NCBI RefSeq assembly: GCF_002216775.1
Contig: NZ_CP022315.1
Coordinates: 3,844,001-3,908,000 of the forward strand
Length of the DNA: 64,000 bases
Origin: Virgibacillus phasianinus
GTDB taxonomy: Bacteria > Bacillota > Bacilli > Bacillales > Amphibacillaceae
Direction of reading: 5' to 3'
Position numbers and translations under genes: made by a program. Under the pieces are notes generated by a model. The model had not been told where the DNA came from. It did not search any database and saw only the letters and a program-made list of their open reading frames with translations. Below, piece after piece: positions 44,135 through 53,692 of this stretch (positions are counted from its first letter, which is position 1; each line of letters starts with the position of its first letter).

Positions 44135-44435
44135 TTCCAGCGCTCCTTCTAAGTATAGTTGGAACAGTATAGAGGGAAAAGCATAGTTAAGTCCCAAAAA
44201 AACTATGTTCCACCAACTGAACGTTTACATTAAAATGGTTCTAGGAATGGAAGGATTACTAACATATTTGCTCCACCAGTTCGTTAGGAAACTTTCTGAT
44301 TTGGCAAAAGTAGAATCCAACTACTAATCTTAGACCTTTTTAATATCTATTTTTTTCAACATCAAGACTCAATTCCATTCTATCAGAAAATTGATTTAAA
44401 AGAAGATGAAATCCTCGCCGAAATCCACTTCCCCC
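44135..44435. other. Intergenic gap upstream of the glycerate kinase gene
   Basis: No gene seen. An imperfect inverted repeat, GTTGGAACAGTATAG (44158-44172) with CTATGTTCCACCAAC (44203-44217), lies 24-83 nt upstream of the kinase start and could be an operator or leader hairpin. The remainder is AT-rich and unremarkable. Confidence 0.4.
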
Positions 44436-45698
44436 TTAAACGACGTTCCTGACTTTGAAAAATTCAACTAACAACCAAGGTCCCTGGGCAAATCCAAGAC
44501 TTAGCTGCCAGGCACCAAGTCCCAGGAGCCCATATTCCTTAATTAATTTGTTTTTTTCTGCAATACTTCTTGAATCCTCGAACCATACAACATGTCTCTG
44601 TCCAATTTGATCAACATAATTAAAATATGGCGACTCAAACTTCTTGGAGTATTGAATTGGAGCACCATGGCTGATGGCCAGTTCCACTGCGTTTTGGTTA
44701 GAAATTGCGGTTGCCACTGTCTCCGGGTTGTACGGCACTGTCCAGTCGTATCCGTAAAGTGGGATACCTAGCAGGATTTTCTGTCGACTGACCCTTGTCA
44801 GACAAAATTCAATCGTTTGTCGGACTTGTTCAATCGGAGCAATGGGGCCGGGTACGCTTCCACTGTGATGCCAGTCGTAGGCCATAATTAACATGAAATC
44901 AACAACCGATCCAATCGCTCCGTAATCATACCCTTTTTGCCAGGGAATGTCTTCGCTTGTTTTGGGAGGTACGGCGATAGTTAGCAGCAACTCCTTCTGT
45001 TCGAGCCTCTCCTTAAGCTCACTTAAGAAGGTGGAAAACCTATCGCGATCCTCAGCCGGAATTCTTTCAAAATCGATATGGACACCTGCATAGCCTCTTG
45101 TTGATACAAGACGATAGATGTTATCAATCAGTGTTTGTCTCGATGAAGAATCATGCAGCATTTGGTGGGTCAAGTCCGAACTGAAACCAGTGGGTGTTAA
45201 ATTGGTTATCGTAGCAAGAGGAGCAGTTTCTACGGTCCAGGCTGTTTCGATAGCCTCCAAATCATCCAATTGACTAAGAGAACCATCGCTTGAAAAATGA
45301 TACTCAAAAAATGGATAGTAAGTGGCATATGGGGCATAATTTCGAATGATTTCCTGGTCATCTTCAGAGCCTGTGATATACGTATAACCTAATGTTGAAG
45401 CAACGTAGTCAGGATGCTCCGGGATGACAACTTCCATTCCAGGCAGCAAATTGTCTGGGTCTAAACCTGGATTGGCACTCATTAATCGGTCCAGGGAAAC
45501 GTAGGCCATTTGGGCAATTTGATGTAAGCTGTCTCCCGGTTGGACAATATAAATAAATGTATGAATTAACAAGGCCTGACCGGGAACAATTTCCGGTGAT
45601 ACCAATCCATTGACGAGCCGAATCATGTCTATAGATACAGCATACTTTTGACCAATGGTATACAGCGAATCACCTGGTTTAACGACGTAGATAAACAT
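44436..45698 (-). CDS. LysM-GH18 spore cortex/peptidoglycan hydrolase (SleL/YaaH-like)
   Basis: 420 residues from ATG 45698 (GGGGG ten bases upstream). Two LysM domains (residues 1-46, YVVKPGDSLYTIGQKYAVS; about 50-95, YIVQPGDSLHQIAQMAYVS) bind peptidoglycan, followed by a GH18 domain with HIDFERIP, whose Glu is the catalytic acid, and later LMIMAYDWHHSG and GIPLYGYDW. SleL/YaaH-type enzymes are N-acetylglucosaminidases acting on spore cortex fragments in germination. No signal peptide, as for those proteins. Exact paralogue cannot be fixed. Confidence 0.9.
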   Translation of the reverse strand: MFIYVVKPGDSLYTIGQKYAVSIDMIRLVNGLVSPEIVPGQALLIHTFIYIVQPGDSLHQIAQMAYVSLDRLMSANPGLDPDNLLPGMEVVIPEHPDYVASTLGYTYITGSEDDQEIIRNYAPYATYYPFFEYHFSSDGSLSQLDDLEAIETAWTVETAPLATITNLTPTGFSSDLTHQMLHDSSSRQTLIDNIYRLVSTRGYAGVHIDFERIPAEDRDRFSTFLSELKERLEQKELLLTIAVPPKTSEDIPWQKGYDYGAIGSVVDFMLIMAYDWHHSGSVPGPIAPIEQVRQTIEFCLTRVSRQKILLGIPLYGYDWTVPYNPETVATAISNQNAVELAISHGAPIQYSKKFESPYFNYVDQIGQRHVVWFEDSRSIAEKNKLIKEYGLLGLGAWQLSLGFAQGPWLLVEFFKVRNVV

Positions 45699-45800
45699 TT
45701 TTGCCATTCCCCCTCTTAACTTAGATCTTATTGGGCACCTTGGCATCATTGTATTCAGGCTATGGATTTTCGTTAATTGACTTCAAATTTCACAACCAAA

Positions 45801-45829
45801 AAACCTATTGAATTATTTTTCAATAGGTT
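45801..45829 (-). terminator. Terminator of yfkAB
   Basis: AACCTATTGAA / TTCAATAGGTT stem with a short loop, 26 nt past the yfkAB stop; the minus strand runs on into GTTTTTTGG. Confidence 0.8.
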
Positions 45830-45854
45830 AAGAGATTTACCTTCAATAACAAAA

Positions 45855-46979
45855 TTAACTGTTAATCTGTGTTTTCCTTTTCTGGAAATCGACATCCGAA
45901 TAATAGGTGTTCTTGACAAGCAGATTCGGACCAAGACACTTAACTGCTGGACAATGGCAATTCAGGCTTTTGGCTGTTGGTGTATCCAGCCATTTTGAAT
46001 ATGCATCAGGAAGTGACGTATCCTGTATATTTCCAAGTGTTGGTTCATCCCCAAAATCGGTTACGATAATGTCACCCGTATAGATATTCACATTCAAGCG
46101 GGAACGGCCATCGGGGTCATTTCGTACACTCACATTGTCCTCACGATACAGTCTTTTTAATAAATCCAAATCTTTCTGTGAAGAACTGCACGGATAAAAA
46201 GGCAATGTTCCAAACATCATCCATATATCTTTGTGCTGATGATCAAGCAGCCGGTTAATCGCAATACGGGTATCATCCAATTCCAGCGTCTCCAATGTAC
46301 TGGCAAAATCAACTGGGTACATTGGATGAATTTCGTGCCGTGCACAGCCCATTTCCCTTATTTGGTCATGAATATGCTCTAGATATGGGAAAGTACGTTT
46401 ATTCAGCATCGTTTCCGCTGAAACCATTACACCATCCTTGGCAAGCCGCTGGGAATTTTCTATCAGACGGTCGAAAAACTTTTTGCGGTTTTCCTTGGAA
46501 GGCTTCCGCTCCATATTGGCAAAACCGACTTCCGCAAATTCTTCAGCCGTTCCCCAATTATGGGAAATATGTAGTACATCTAAAAATGGAATGATTGCTT
46601 CATATCTGTCATAGGGCAAAGTCAAATTTGAATTTATCTGTGTTTTAACACCGCGGCTGTGTGCATACTCCAGTAGTGGCAGCACATGATTGCGAATCGA
46701 CTTTTTATTCATCATTGGCTCTCCGCCGGTAATGCTCATCGTGCGAAGATGCGGTATTTCATCCAGCCGCTTCAAAATAAGATCCATCGGCAATGAATCG
46801 GGATCCCGGGATTGCAGGCTATAACCAACGGCACAATGAGCACAACGCATATTACACAAATTCGTGGTCGTAAATTCAACATTCGATAATGTCATTGCCC
46901 CATGTTCTTCAACATCCATATATGCTTCCCACGGATCATTGGCTGGCGACATGGTTCGTATGCTTGTTCTTGTAGTCAA
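45855..46979 (-). CDS. yfkAB: Radical SAM protein YfkAB
   Basis: 374 residues from TTG 46979 (GGAAGG upstream; the frame open to 47084 would add 35 unlikely residues). CxxxCxxC at Cys42, Cys46 and Cys49 (NLCNMRCAHC) binds the SAM-cleaving 4Fe-4S cluster; SITGGEP follows. The C-terminal CHCPAVKC gives the CxCxxxxC motif that names this family and probably binds a second cluster. Reaction unknown. Single gene, so it is not linked to the peptide system at 30 kb. Confidence 0.92.
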   Translation of the reverse strand: MTTRTSIRTMSPANDPWEAYMDVEEHGAMTLSNVEFTTTNLCNMRCAHCAVGYSLQSRDPDSLPMDLILKRLDEIPHLRTMSITGGEPMMNKKSIRNHVLPLLEYAHSRGVKTQINSNLTLPYDRYEAIIPFLDVLHISHNWGTAEEFAEVGFANMERKPSKENRKKFFDRLIENSQRLAKDGVMVSAETMLNKRTFPYLEHIHDQIREMGCARHEIHPMYPVDFASTLETLELDDTRIAINRLLDHQHKDIWMMFGTLPFYPCSSSQKDLDLLKRLYREDNVSVRNDPDGRSRLNVNIYTGDIIVTDFGDEPTLGNIQDTSLPDAYSKWLDTPTAKSLNCHCPAVKCLGPNLLVKNTYYSDVDFQKRKTQINS

Positions 46980-47189
46980 TAAAATAACTTCCTTCCTAGA
47001 TAGGTAATTCTGTTTACTATTGTATAGGATGTTTTCGATAAAAATGAATCTGTTATTCATTTTAGCACATAGATCTAACGCCATTTTATGATGAGCGCTG
47101 CAGCAAGCTTCTTTTTAATGATTTATTAATATTTTTCTATAAGTAGGAAACAATTTAACCATAGATCTACTAGTGGAGGAGTGTGCACT

Positions 47190-47735
47190 TTGAATAACTA
47201 TATTGAAAAAACCAATGAAAACCGTGATAAGTTAATAAGCGTTTTCACTGAAAAAAGGGAGCTTTGGAATGAATATGTCTTTTTAAGCTGGCAATGGATC
47301 CTTTTAGCTATAATTAGTGTTGTTATTATACTGCTATTCATTCGATATCGAAAGAAAATGAGCACTGCCAGACTGCTCCTTGCCGGATTTTCCTCATGTA
47401 TATTAGCTGTATTTTTAGATACCCTTGGTGACTTTTATAACTGGTATGACTACAGATATGATTTGATTCCAGGTACACCTAATCTAATTCCCTGGGATGC
47501 AATTTTCATTCCTATAGCAGTTATGTTTACTCTTCAAATAAAACCAAAAGTTAATCCAATCATCAAAGCAATTTTGTTTTCAGGTATTACATCCTTTGTA
47601 GTTCTCCCATTCCTGAGCTATTCACCTTATTATTATCAGACAAATTGGAGCTACTTTTACTCTTTTTTAATTTTAATTTTTATATACCTTGTGGCTTATG
47701 GACTCACAAGGCTTGATTCACATGAAAGGCTTTAA
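47190..47735 (+). CDS. CBO0543-family-like membrane protein
   Basis: 181 residues from TTG 47190 (GGAGGAG eight bases upstream). Five membrane segments; the pattern LDTLGDFYNWYDYRYDLIPG ... WDAIFIPIAVMF is the one I associate with the CBO0543 family. Function unknown. A shorter protein of a similar kind lies at 52237-52710. Confidence 0.7.
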   Translation: MNNYIEKTNENRDKLISVFTEKRELWNEYVFLSWQWILLAIISVVIILLFIRYRKKMSTARLLLAGFSSCILAVFLDTLGDFYNWYDYRYDLIPGTPNLIPWDAIFIPIAVMFTLQIKPKVNPIIKAILFSGITSFVVLPFLSYSPYYYQTNWSYFYSFLILIFIYLVAYGLTRLDSHERL

Positions 47736-47833
47736 GAGGGCGCCATTTAGCGGCACCCTTGTTGGCTCTATTCAATCATTATCCATTGTTGCACCCTTGG
47801 ATTTGATACGTGCAATCATAAACAGCGCAGATT

Positions 47834-48706
47834 CTAATGAATATTATTCTTTCTAAAATTACCACCTTTTACTTCTGCTACTTCATACACAGTAACAAAG
47901 GCGTTTTCGTCGATATCACTAATAATCTCTTTTATTTTACTTTCTTCCAAACGGTTGATCACACATGTGATTTCGGTAAATTGTTCATGCGAATAACCGC
48001 CATATGCCTTTTTATACGTTGCGCTTCGCCCTAAACGGTCCCGTATCGTTTCAACCATTACTTTAGGCTGGTTTGTAATGATTTTAAAGGTTTTGGATCC
48101 ACTCAACCCTTCCTCCACGACATGAATCACTTTTGAGGCAATAAAATAAGCAATAGCAGAAAGTATTGCCCCTTGAAATCCGAATACAGTTGAAACAATG
48201 ATAAATACAAATACATTCAAGTACAGGATCAAATCACTTGTACCAAATGGCAATTTCCTGGAAAGCAGGACGGCCAGCATATCGATTCCATCCAATGCGC
48301 CACCATTCCGTAAAGCCAGTCCCATTCCAAAACCGATGATCACTCCTCCAACAACGGTGACTAACATGGTATCTTGTTGAATAATAGTTGGTATGTAATG
48401 CATGACACTTGTGGCAATAGATAGGGAAGCAATTCCGATAACCGAATTAATGGCAAATGACTTGCCAATCTGCTGATATCCTAACCAGATAAATGGCAGG
48501 TTTAAGATGGCAATCAGCACCCCTAAAGGCAACCCAAACAATTCGGATCCAACGATACTTACCCCCGTCACGCCTCCATCCGATACATTGTTCGGAATTA
48601 ATACCGCCTCAAGTCCGTATGCAGTTATAAACCCTCCAATAACAATCATTAATCCTCGTAAAATAATCTTGAGCCTCTTCGACCTTTGCTTCTTTACATT
48701 TCCCAT
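47834..48706 (-). CDS. YitT-family membrane protein (DUF161/DUF2179)
   Basis: 290 residues from ATG 48706 (TTTGGAGC upstream). N-terminal helices hold the YitT repeats (GLEAVLIPNNVSDGGVTGVS, GLALRNGGALDGIDMLAVLL) and the C-terminal ~80 residues form the cytosolic DUF2179 domain (KIITNQPKVMVETIRDRLGR ... TEITCVINRLEESKIKEII). Function unknown. The frame open further upstream consists of repeat and remnant DNA and is excluded. Confidence 0.9.
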   Translation of the reverse strand: MGNVKKQRSKRLKIILRGLMIVIGGFITAYGLEAVLIPNNVSDGGVTGVSIVGSELFGLPLGVLIAILNLPFIWLGYQQIGKSFAINSVIGIASLSIATSVMHYIPTIIQQDTMLVTVVGGVIIGFGMGLALRNGGALDGIDMLAVLLSRKLPFGTSDLILYLNVFVFIIVSTVFGFQGAILSAIAYFIASKVIHVVEEGLSGSKTFKIITNQPKVMVETIRDRLGRSATYKKAYGGYSHEQFTEITCVINRLEESKIKEIISDIDENAFVTVYEVAEVKGGNFRKNNIH

Positions 48707-49111
48707 AAACTCGCTCCAAACTGGGACGCGGGACAGGTCCCTTGTCCCGCGTCTATTTTTCGATTTATCCACTACAGCCGATCCAATAACATTTGCAAGG
48801 TCCTGATTTCAAAAAATAATACTCCTCGATTTTAGCACAATTTGATTAATAGTTGGGTGTTTCGATTATTATCGCCACATCTATTCTTACAAAGCGCATT
48901 TAGAATATGGTAAAGGAATTTTACAAACATGGACTAAATCATGTTTGCTTTTTTTGAAATATTGTTGATGAAAATTCCAGTCCATCGCTACACGGGCGTT
49001 ATCCCAACACTTGCTTCTTAGTTGCATATTCCCTTCAGCACTGTATCTCCACTCCCTTTGTCTTTTCCCCGCAGCGGAATCCCCATCCCTGTAAATGAGC
49101 AGATAAGTTTT
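48707..49111. other. Gap with REP-like element and a remnant of a DAACS gene end
   Basis: A REP-like copy occupies 48723-48750. Directly after it, 48757-48795 (minus) encodes NVIGSAVVDKSKNRR, nearly the C-terminus of the symporter at 41.7 kb (NVIGDIIGSAVVDKSEKRR), with no gene body attached. The rest, 48800-49111, has no supported gene. Confidence 0.6.
48723..48750. repeat. REP-like element, rightmost copy
   Basis: GGGACGCGGGACAGGTCCCT then TGTCCCGC, upstream of the YitT gene and fused to a gene remnant. Confidence 0.8.
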
Positions 49112-50220
49112 TTATTTTGTAACCCTATTCACTCCTCTTATCTTCGCCATGACAAACAGGGCCAACCCCACCAGGACGGTGTAGATCAATGCAATATCAG
49201 TCGTAATTGACCCAAATGCCGTAACTTCCATTATGTTTTGCGGAAGCATACTAATGAGATAAACGAGCGGCGCTAATAAAATAACGATTTTTATTTTATT
49301 TGTTTTCGTAAAGATAGAGTTAAGACACAGGACAACGATATCTAATGCCATTGCCGTTGTATTGAAAATGGCCATAATCCAAATCACGAAAAAAACGGAC
49401 TCAAATCGTTCTAAAAATCCCCCGGAACTTGTACCTCTTTCGCTAATTCGATGGTTGGATAAAGAAGATTTGACGTTGCCGCGTTTCCAAATACACCAAT
49501 ACACATAATAAAAAGGATTGTATATAAAACAACAGGTATACACATCCCGAGGGCAGTTAATTTTGGTACTTTTTTGGAATTATCCACCAATCCAATATAA
49601 AAGAAAACAATAACAAATCCAACATAAGAGGAAGTTCCTGCATGCAACCCCTTAAGATAGCCTTGAAAATCCGTTTTAAATATTGGCAGTAATAAGTTTG
49701 GGTCAAACCATCCAATATTGAATATAGAAACAGTGAGGGCAATAAACAGAATAATCGGCAGGAACATCATATTTAATCGAAATAGGCCAGCTCTTGACCC
49801 CGAAACAGCGTATACAACAACGAGAATAAAACTAAGTGCAATAACCTCAACGGGGGTGCGGTCAAACAAATATTGTTTGGAAACATCAGCAATTTTTCGA
49901 ACCTCAAGCGCTGTTGCATTTAACCAAATCATTGCAAATACCAGCGAAATAATGATCGCAACCGGTTTGGTCAGAACGGCAGAAATAATCTGAAAGAAAG
50001 ATTGCTTTGGAAAACTCACCACTAGTTTAGCTAGTAACCATGTAAGCAGAATGGCAATGATGCCACCGCCAACTATACCTATCCACCCATCTGATGAAAT
50101 CGTTACAGAAGCCAATTCTTTTGGTAATGATAAAATTCCCACACTAATCACAATGGAGGGTATGGCAACCATAATTTCCCCGTCACTGATTTTTTCATCT
50201 CCATACTCAAAACTTTTCAT
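49112..50220 (-). pseudogene. GerB-type spore germination permease with a one-base frameshift
   Basis: From ATG 50220 (AGGGGA upstream) the frame encodes an APC-type GerAB/GerKB permease (EKISDGEIMVAIPSIVISVG, then about seven helices) up to PTIELAKEVQVPG. There the text CCGGGGGATTTTTAG reads to a stop; one more G in the G run would give PGGFLERFESVFFVIWIMAI, which the second frame encodes through to 49112. Together they make a normal ~370-residue GerB subunit of a germinant receptor. No GerA or GerC partner is adjacent, so it is an orphan. Real decay, slipped-strand variation or read error are all possible. Confidence 0.85.
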
Positions 50221-50584
50221 TATTTCAAATCCCCTTTAAGCGGCCGTTTTGTCGATATCAATGCCATTGGAGCTGCTTTAATCAGCAGCGATAGGAAACT
50301 GATCATTCAGGTTCTCAGCTAATTCTTTGACCTATTCGATGGAAAAATCACACCTGGATTACGCACATTTTGCCTTTTCCTTCGTCTCATTATCTCAACC
50401 CAACTGGCTGTTCGCTACTCCTCTTTTCCCCAGTAATTTCCGTTTTTATTCAAGTTAGGACAGTTTAGTTACGAATAGATAAAGCCTGTATCACGGATTA
50501 CCAAGTAATCATTGATACAGGCTTTTTTCAAAACCTTTTATTCCGAAAGTACCAAATAGTACGAGAAGAAACGTGACGCTTGTT
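50221..50584. other. Gap between gerB remnant and speG
   Basis: No gene seen. It holds the terminator at 50481-50525 and otherwise AT-rich DNA. Confidence 0.5.
50481..50525. terminator. Terminator downstream of speG
   Basis: AAAGCCTGTATCA / TGATACAGGCTTT, a 13-bp perfect stem; the best T run is on the plus strand, but it lies 60 nt after the minus-strand speG stop. Confidence 0.8.
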
Positions 50585-51121
50585 TCACAATAAATCCGTA
50601 GTACGTTTATTATTTTCTAGATATTGCTGCTGAAAGATATACATTCTTACAGCATTATGGTAGCTGCCTTCAACGAAAAATTCATCCTTTAGCTCACCTT
50701 CAACTGAAAAACCAACTTTTTTATAGATATGAATCGCCTTTTCATTTTCCTGATCTACTATTAAATATAGTTTGTGCATATTTAATACGCTAAAAGCATA
50801 ATCCATTGCCAAATGGGTTGCATCAATTGCATATCCATGACCCTGATGCTTTGGGGCAATGATAATTTGAAATTCGGATCTTCTATGGATATAATCAATT
50901 TCAACTAGCTCAACCAACCCAAGTGTTTCATCGCTTTTTTCCACTATAAAACGACGCTCACTTTGATCGTGAATATGCCTATCATATAAGTCTCGCAACT
51001 CGACAAAAGCCTCATAAGGCTCCTCAAACCAATAGGACATAATCTTTGGATCATTATTTAATTCATGAACGAATTTTAAATCCTCTCGTTCCAAAGGGCG
51101 TAATCTTAGCTTTCCACTCAT
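50585..51121 (-). CDS. speG: Spermidine N-acetyltransferase SpeG
   Basis: 178 residues from ATG 51121 (GGAGGATTG upstream). The sequence is strikingly like E. coli Spe[68 protein letters not shown] and [20 protein letters not shown]. It acetylates spermidine and spermine to relieve polyamine stress. Monocistronic. Confidence 0.94.
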   Translation of the reverse strand: MSGKLRLRPLEREDLKFVHELNNDPKIMSYWFEEPYEAFVELRDLYDRHIHDQSERRFIVEKSDETLGLVELVEIDYIHRRSEFQIIIAPKHQGHGYAIDATHLAMDYAFSVLNMHKLYLIVDQENEKAIHIYKKVGFSVEGELKDEFFVEGSYHNAVRMYIFQQQYLENNKRTTDLL

Positions 51122-51872
51122 TTTGTCAATCCTCCAAATCAATAGCTATTTTCATCTCACAATATAACCCTTATGTCAATAGGTGCTAATTCTTATTCCA
51201 GAAGCGTGTCCTATTCTGGAATGGATAAAGATTTAACCTCAATTCAAAGGGGCCATAACAGTTATATAATATTTTCAGTCATATCACTACCCCATACCTA
51301 GGCTTCTTATGCGATGACCCTTTGTCCCAGTATCCTCCGCAAATTGGATGGATACTCCATCAAAACGGTGATGAATGGCTCATCGTTATAACGTATTTAT
51401 TCATATCACATGTGCTTTGTACATATGATTATGATAAATATAGTCAAGGATGTGAGTCATGTGGAAGATGGGCTTAGTAGTCTACAAACCAATACGCCAG
51501 AGGAAGGTTTTAAATTAGCGGTTAAACTTGCGCAAAAAGGGGTCGAAATGACACAGCCTTCTATAAAAATAAGAGAAAAGCTGCGCCCAAAATACTCTAC
51601 CAATGCAGATAGCCTAATTGCAGCATCTCATGTAATTTCCATTCATTATCAAACGGTGCTGCTGCTAATAACTACTGGAAGGTTCGGGGGTAGTTACTAG
51701 TGAGGGGAAAACCATTTGTGACATATTAAAATAGTGTGGCCCACCTGCAACCAGTATTTGGAAACCACCCTATTTGAAGTATTTTCCGTACAGAAATGAA
51801 CCTGTTGGCAATTTGTTGTGAGGAAACCGCACATTAGCCATACTAGAGTTTTTTGACCCAGAAAAATATCCC
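51122..51872. other. 750-bp gap with at most a gene remnant
   Basis: An open frame at 51410-51700 (plus) encodes up to 96 residues (TPEEGFKLAVKLAQKGVEMT ... SLIAASHVISIHYQTVLLL) but has no ribosome site and no family I recognise; it may be a decayed gene. Nothing else stands out. Confidence 0.35.
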
Positions 51873-52103
51873 TTATTCTTCTCTCTTTAGCCTTTGAAAT
51901 AATTCCTTTGATTTATCATCCAACCTATTATAATGAACCTTATTAGAATAGTAATCCAAAAATTCCTCCTTCGACTTCCATTCCTCCTTTTTGATACGAT
52001 CTATACAATCCCTACAATATAGTCGAAAGTATTCTGGTTCCTTCCAGGAATATAACTTCTGAACGTTTTGTCTGCCCCTGCAATAAAAACAAGCTTTACC
52101 CAT
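51873..52103 (-). CDS. Small zinc-ribbon-like protein
   Basis: 76 residues; ATG 52103 after GGGGGAG. Two CxxC pairs, Cys5-Cys8 and Cys30-Cys33, about 22 residues apart, can bind one zinc. The rest is charged and helical (KKEEWKSKEEFLDYYSNKVH). No named family recognised; a nucleic-acid or protein-binding role is possible. Confidence 0.65.
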   Translation of the reverse strand: MGKACFYCRGRQNVQKLYSWKEPEYFRLYCRDCIDRIKKEEWKSKEEFLDYYSNKVHYNRLDDKSKELFQRLKREE

Positions 52104-52236
52104 ACATACACTCCCCCTGCCTAACGATATAACCTGATTATCAGATTCAATCTAAATTTTCACGTATCTTAACTGCCAATATGTTATGCCTCTACAAAAT
52201 ATGACCTAGCGAGTTATTTTATGACCATTGATAAAC

Positions 52237-52710
52237 TTATTTCCAAATAGACCTCTTCACTAACCACTTAAAAAACCTGAAATGTAAAATGACAAAAGAA
52301 ATGATAAATGGGTAACACAATGCCGAATACCAGATTCTCCATTCGTTGTATTTAATGAAGCCAAATTGAACAGCAATAAACTCAAAAATAATAGATAGAA
52401 TAGAAAAACATATGACATAAATTAATTTGCTTTTTTTCGACTTATGATAAGGGAAAGCATTTAATATGATGATGGTAGAAGAAGAATATAAAAGAATTTG
52501 TCCAATAAGGGCTGGAATTTGTACTCCTTCTTGATCAAGCACATAAAACTTATATTTAACGGCAAGAACTGTATCAACGATAAGACCGAACAAAGTCATA
52601 AAAACAGCAGTTGTATAAATTTCATACCACTTCATTTTTTTAGGAATAAAATAGGCAATTGTAATCAAAACAAGGCATGCTACTATCATAAAAGTTAATT
52701 GTGGTTCCAT
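52237..52710 (-). CDS. CBO0543-family-like membrane protein
   Basis: 157 residues with five membrane segments. ATG 52710 follows GGAGGAAAG. LFGLIVDTVLAVKYKFYVLD and WRIWYSALCYPFIISFVILH echo the CBO0543 pattern seen at 47.2 kb. Function unknown; monocistronic. Confidence 0.7.
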   Translation of the reverse strand: MEPQLTFMIVACLVLITIAYFIPKKMKWYEIYTTAVFMTLFGLIVDTVLAVKYKFYVLDQEGVQIPALIGQILLYSSSTIIILNAFPYHKSKKSKLIYVICFSILSIIFEFIAVQFGFIKYNEWRIWYSALCYPFIISFVILHFRFFKWLVKRSIWK

Positions 52711-53009
52711 GATCTTTCCTCCATAATGTTGAACTGCAAACTAACTTCAACTACCTTGTTATGTTGTTCTTTCTTCCCTTTACTATACTGTCGTCGTATT
52801 CGGGGTATTATATATGAAGATACCTGGTTTTACATCAATTGGACACACACCAATGAGGCTGGGACATAACTACTCAAGGACGAACAATCACAGGATAGAC
52901 AGTTTAAAACGTTGCTTTTTCAATAAGCGACGTAACTAAAAATCATGTTTGGCGTCCTGCGCTCCCTATAGTGCCATAACATTCATTTCTTCACTCTCAG
53001 TGATTGGAA

Positions 53010-53480
53010 CTGCGGGTAGTCGACTCCTGCGGGATGATAGGCATAGGTGAGACCCCGCAGAGCGTGAGAAGGCCACTGAAAAAGTGGTGGATTTTACAAA
53101 TTTAGCTTTTCACCTTTACCTAGCATCTTGAATATACGGAGACTCCTCGAAAAAGAAAAAACACTTTTTCTTCGTGCGATGCCTATTCGGGGAAGCTTTC
53201 CTTGTCCTGCGGGAAGTGAGAGATCGGCGAGACCCCGGAGGACGGCAGTTAATGAGGCCCGACTAAAACCGCCCTTTGCGGGCAACGTCGGCTACCCCTT
53301 GCCGGGGCAAGGAGACTCGACACTCGCCCGCGGAAAGCGCAGTATATTCAAGATGCGATGATAGATCCACCTATTTTGTACTACATTTTACCTTTTTCAG
53401 TGGCCTCAGCGTGAGCTCGAGGAGGCTCACCAACCGCCCGCGGAAAGCGACTGCCCGTAGCGGAAATCACGTCGCTGTAC
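53010..53480. repeat. Composite of nested inverted intergenic repeats
   Basis: AGGCCACTGAAAAAG at 53070-53084 recurs inverted at 53392-53406, and GCATCTTGAATATA at 53123-53136 recurs inverted at 53343-53356; both are perfect. Between and around them are GC-rich blocks typical of Bacillaceae intergenic repeats (GACTCCTGCGGGATGATAGG, GGTGAGACCCCGCAGAGCG, CCCGCGGAAAGCGACTGCCC). No coding potential seen. The rest of the 982-bp gap (52711-53692) holds nothing besides the terminator at its end. Confidence 0.75.
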
Positions 53481-53532
53481 GTCGCTGTTTATGGACAATT
53501 CGCAGTAAGGTTTACAAAAACAGCCCAGAAAA

Positions 53533-53577
53533 AAATCCGAACTAATCCAAATTCTAATTAAAGAATTTGGAATCATA
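53533..53577. terminator. Long terminator hairpin downstream of the DUF763 gene
   Basis: AAATCCGAACT / AGTTCGGATTT plus inner TCCAAATTCT / AGAATTTGGA arms, with A/T runs outside. Confidence 0.85.
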
Positions 53578-53692
53578 GTTCGGATTTCTCTATGACTGAA
53601 TCACTCAGTAAAACTTCTTTTATCGGTAAGATCCTTAATCTGATAGCTTTGGGTGGATATTTGTTCGTAAACAGGTTGCCAAACAAACGTAG

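Noticed and set aside
45855-46979. Radical SAM gene as part of the peptide system at 30 kb
   Set aside because: It is the YfkAB family, 15 kb away, monocistronic with its own terminator; no link is visible.
4430-48750. GGGAC elements as CRISPR or phage attachment sites
   Set aside because: They are dispersed, in both orientations and palindromic, with no integrase or cas genes nearby.
48757-48818. A 15-codon Cys-rich frame (MKSGPCKCYWIGCSG) behind GAGGAG on the minus strand
   Set aside because: Most of it is the symporter-tail remnant read out of frame; the composition is accidental and there is no partner gene.
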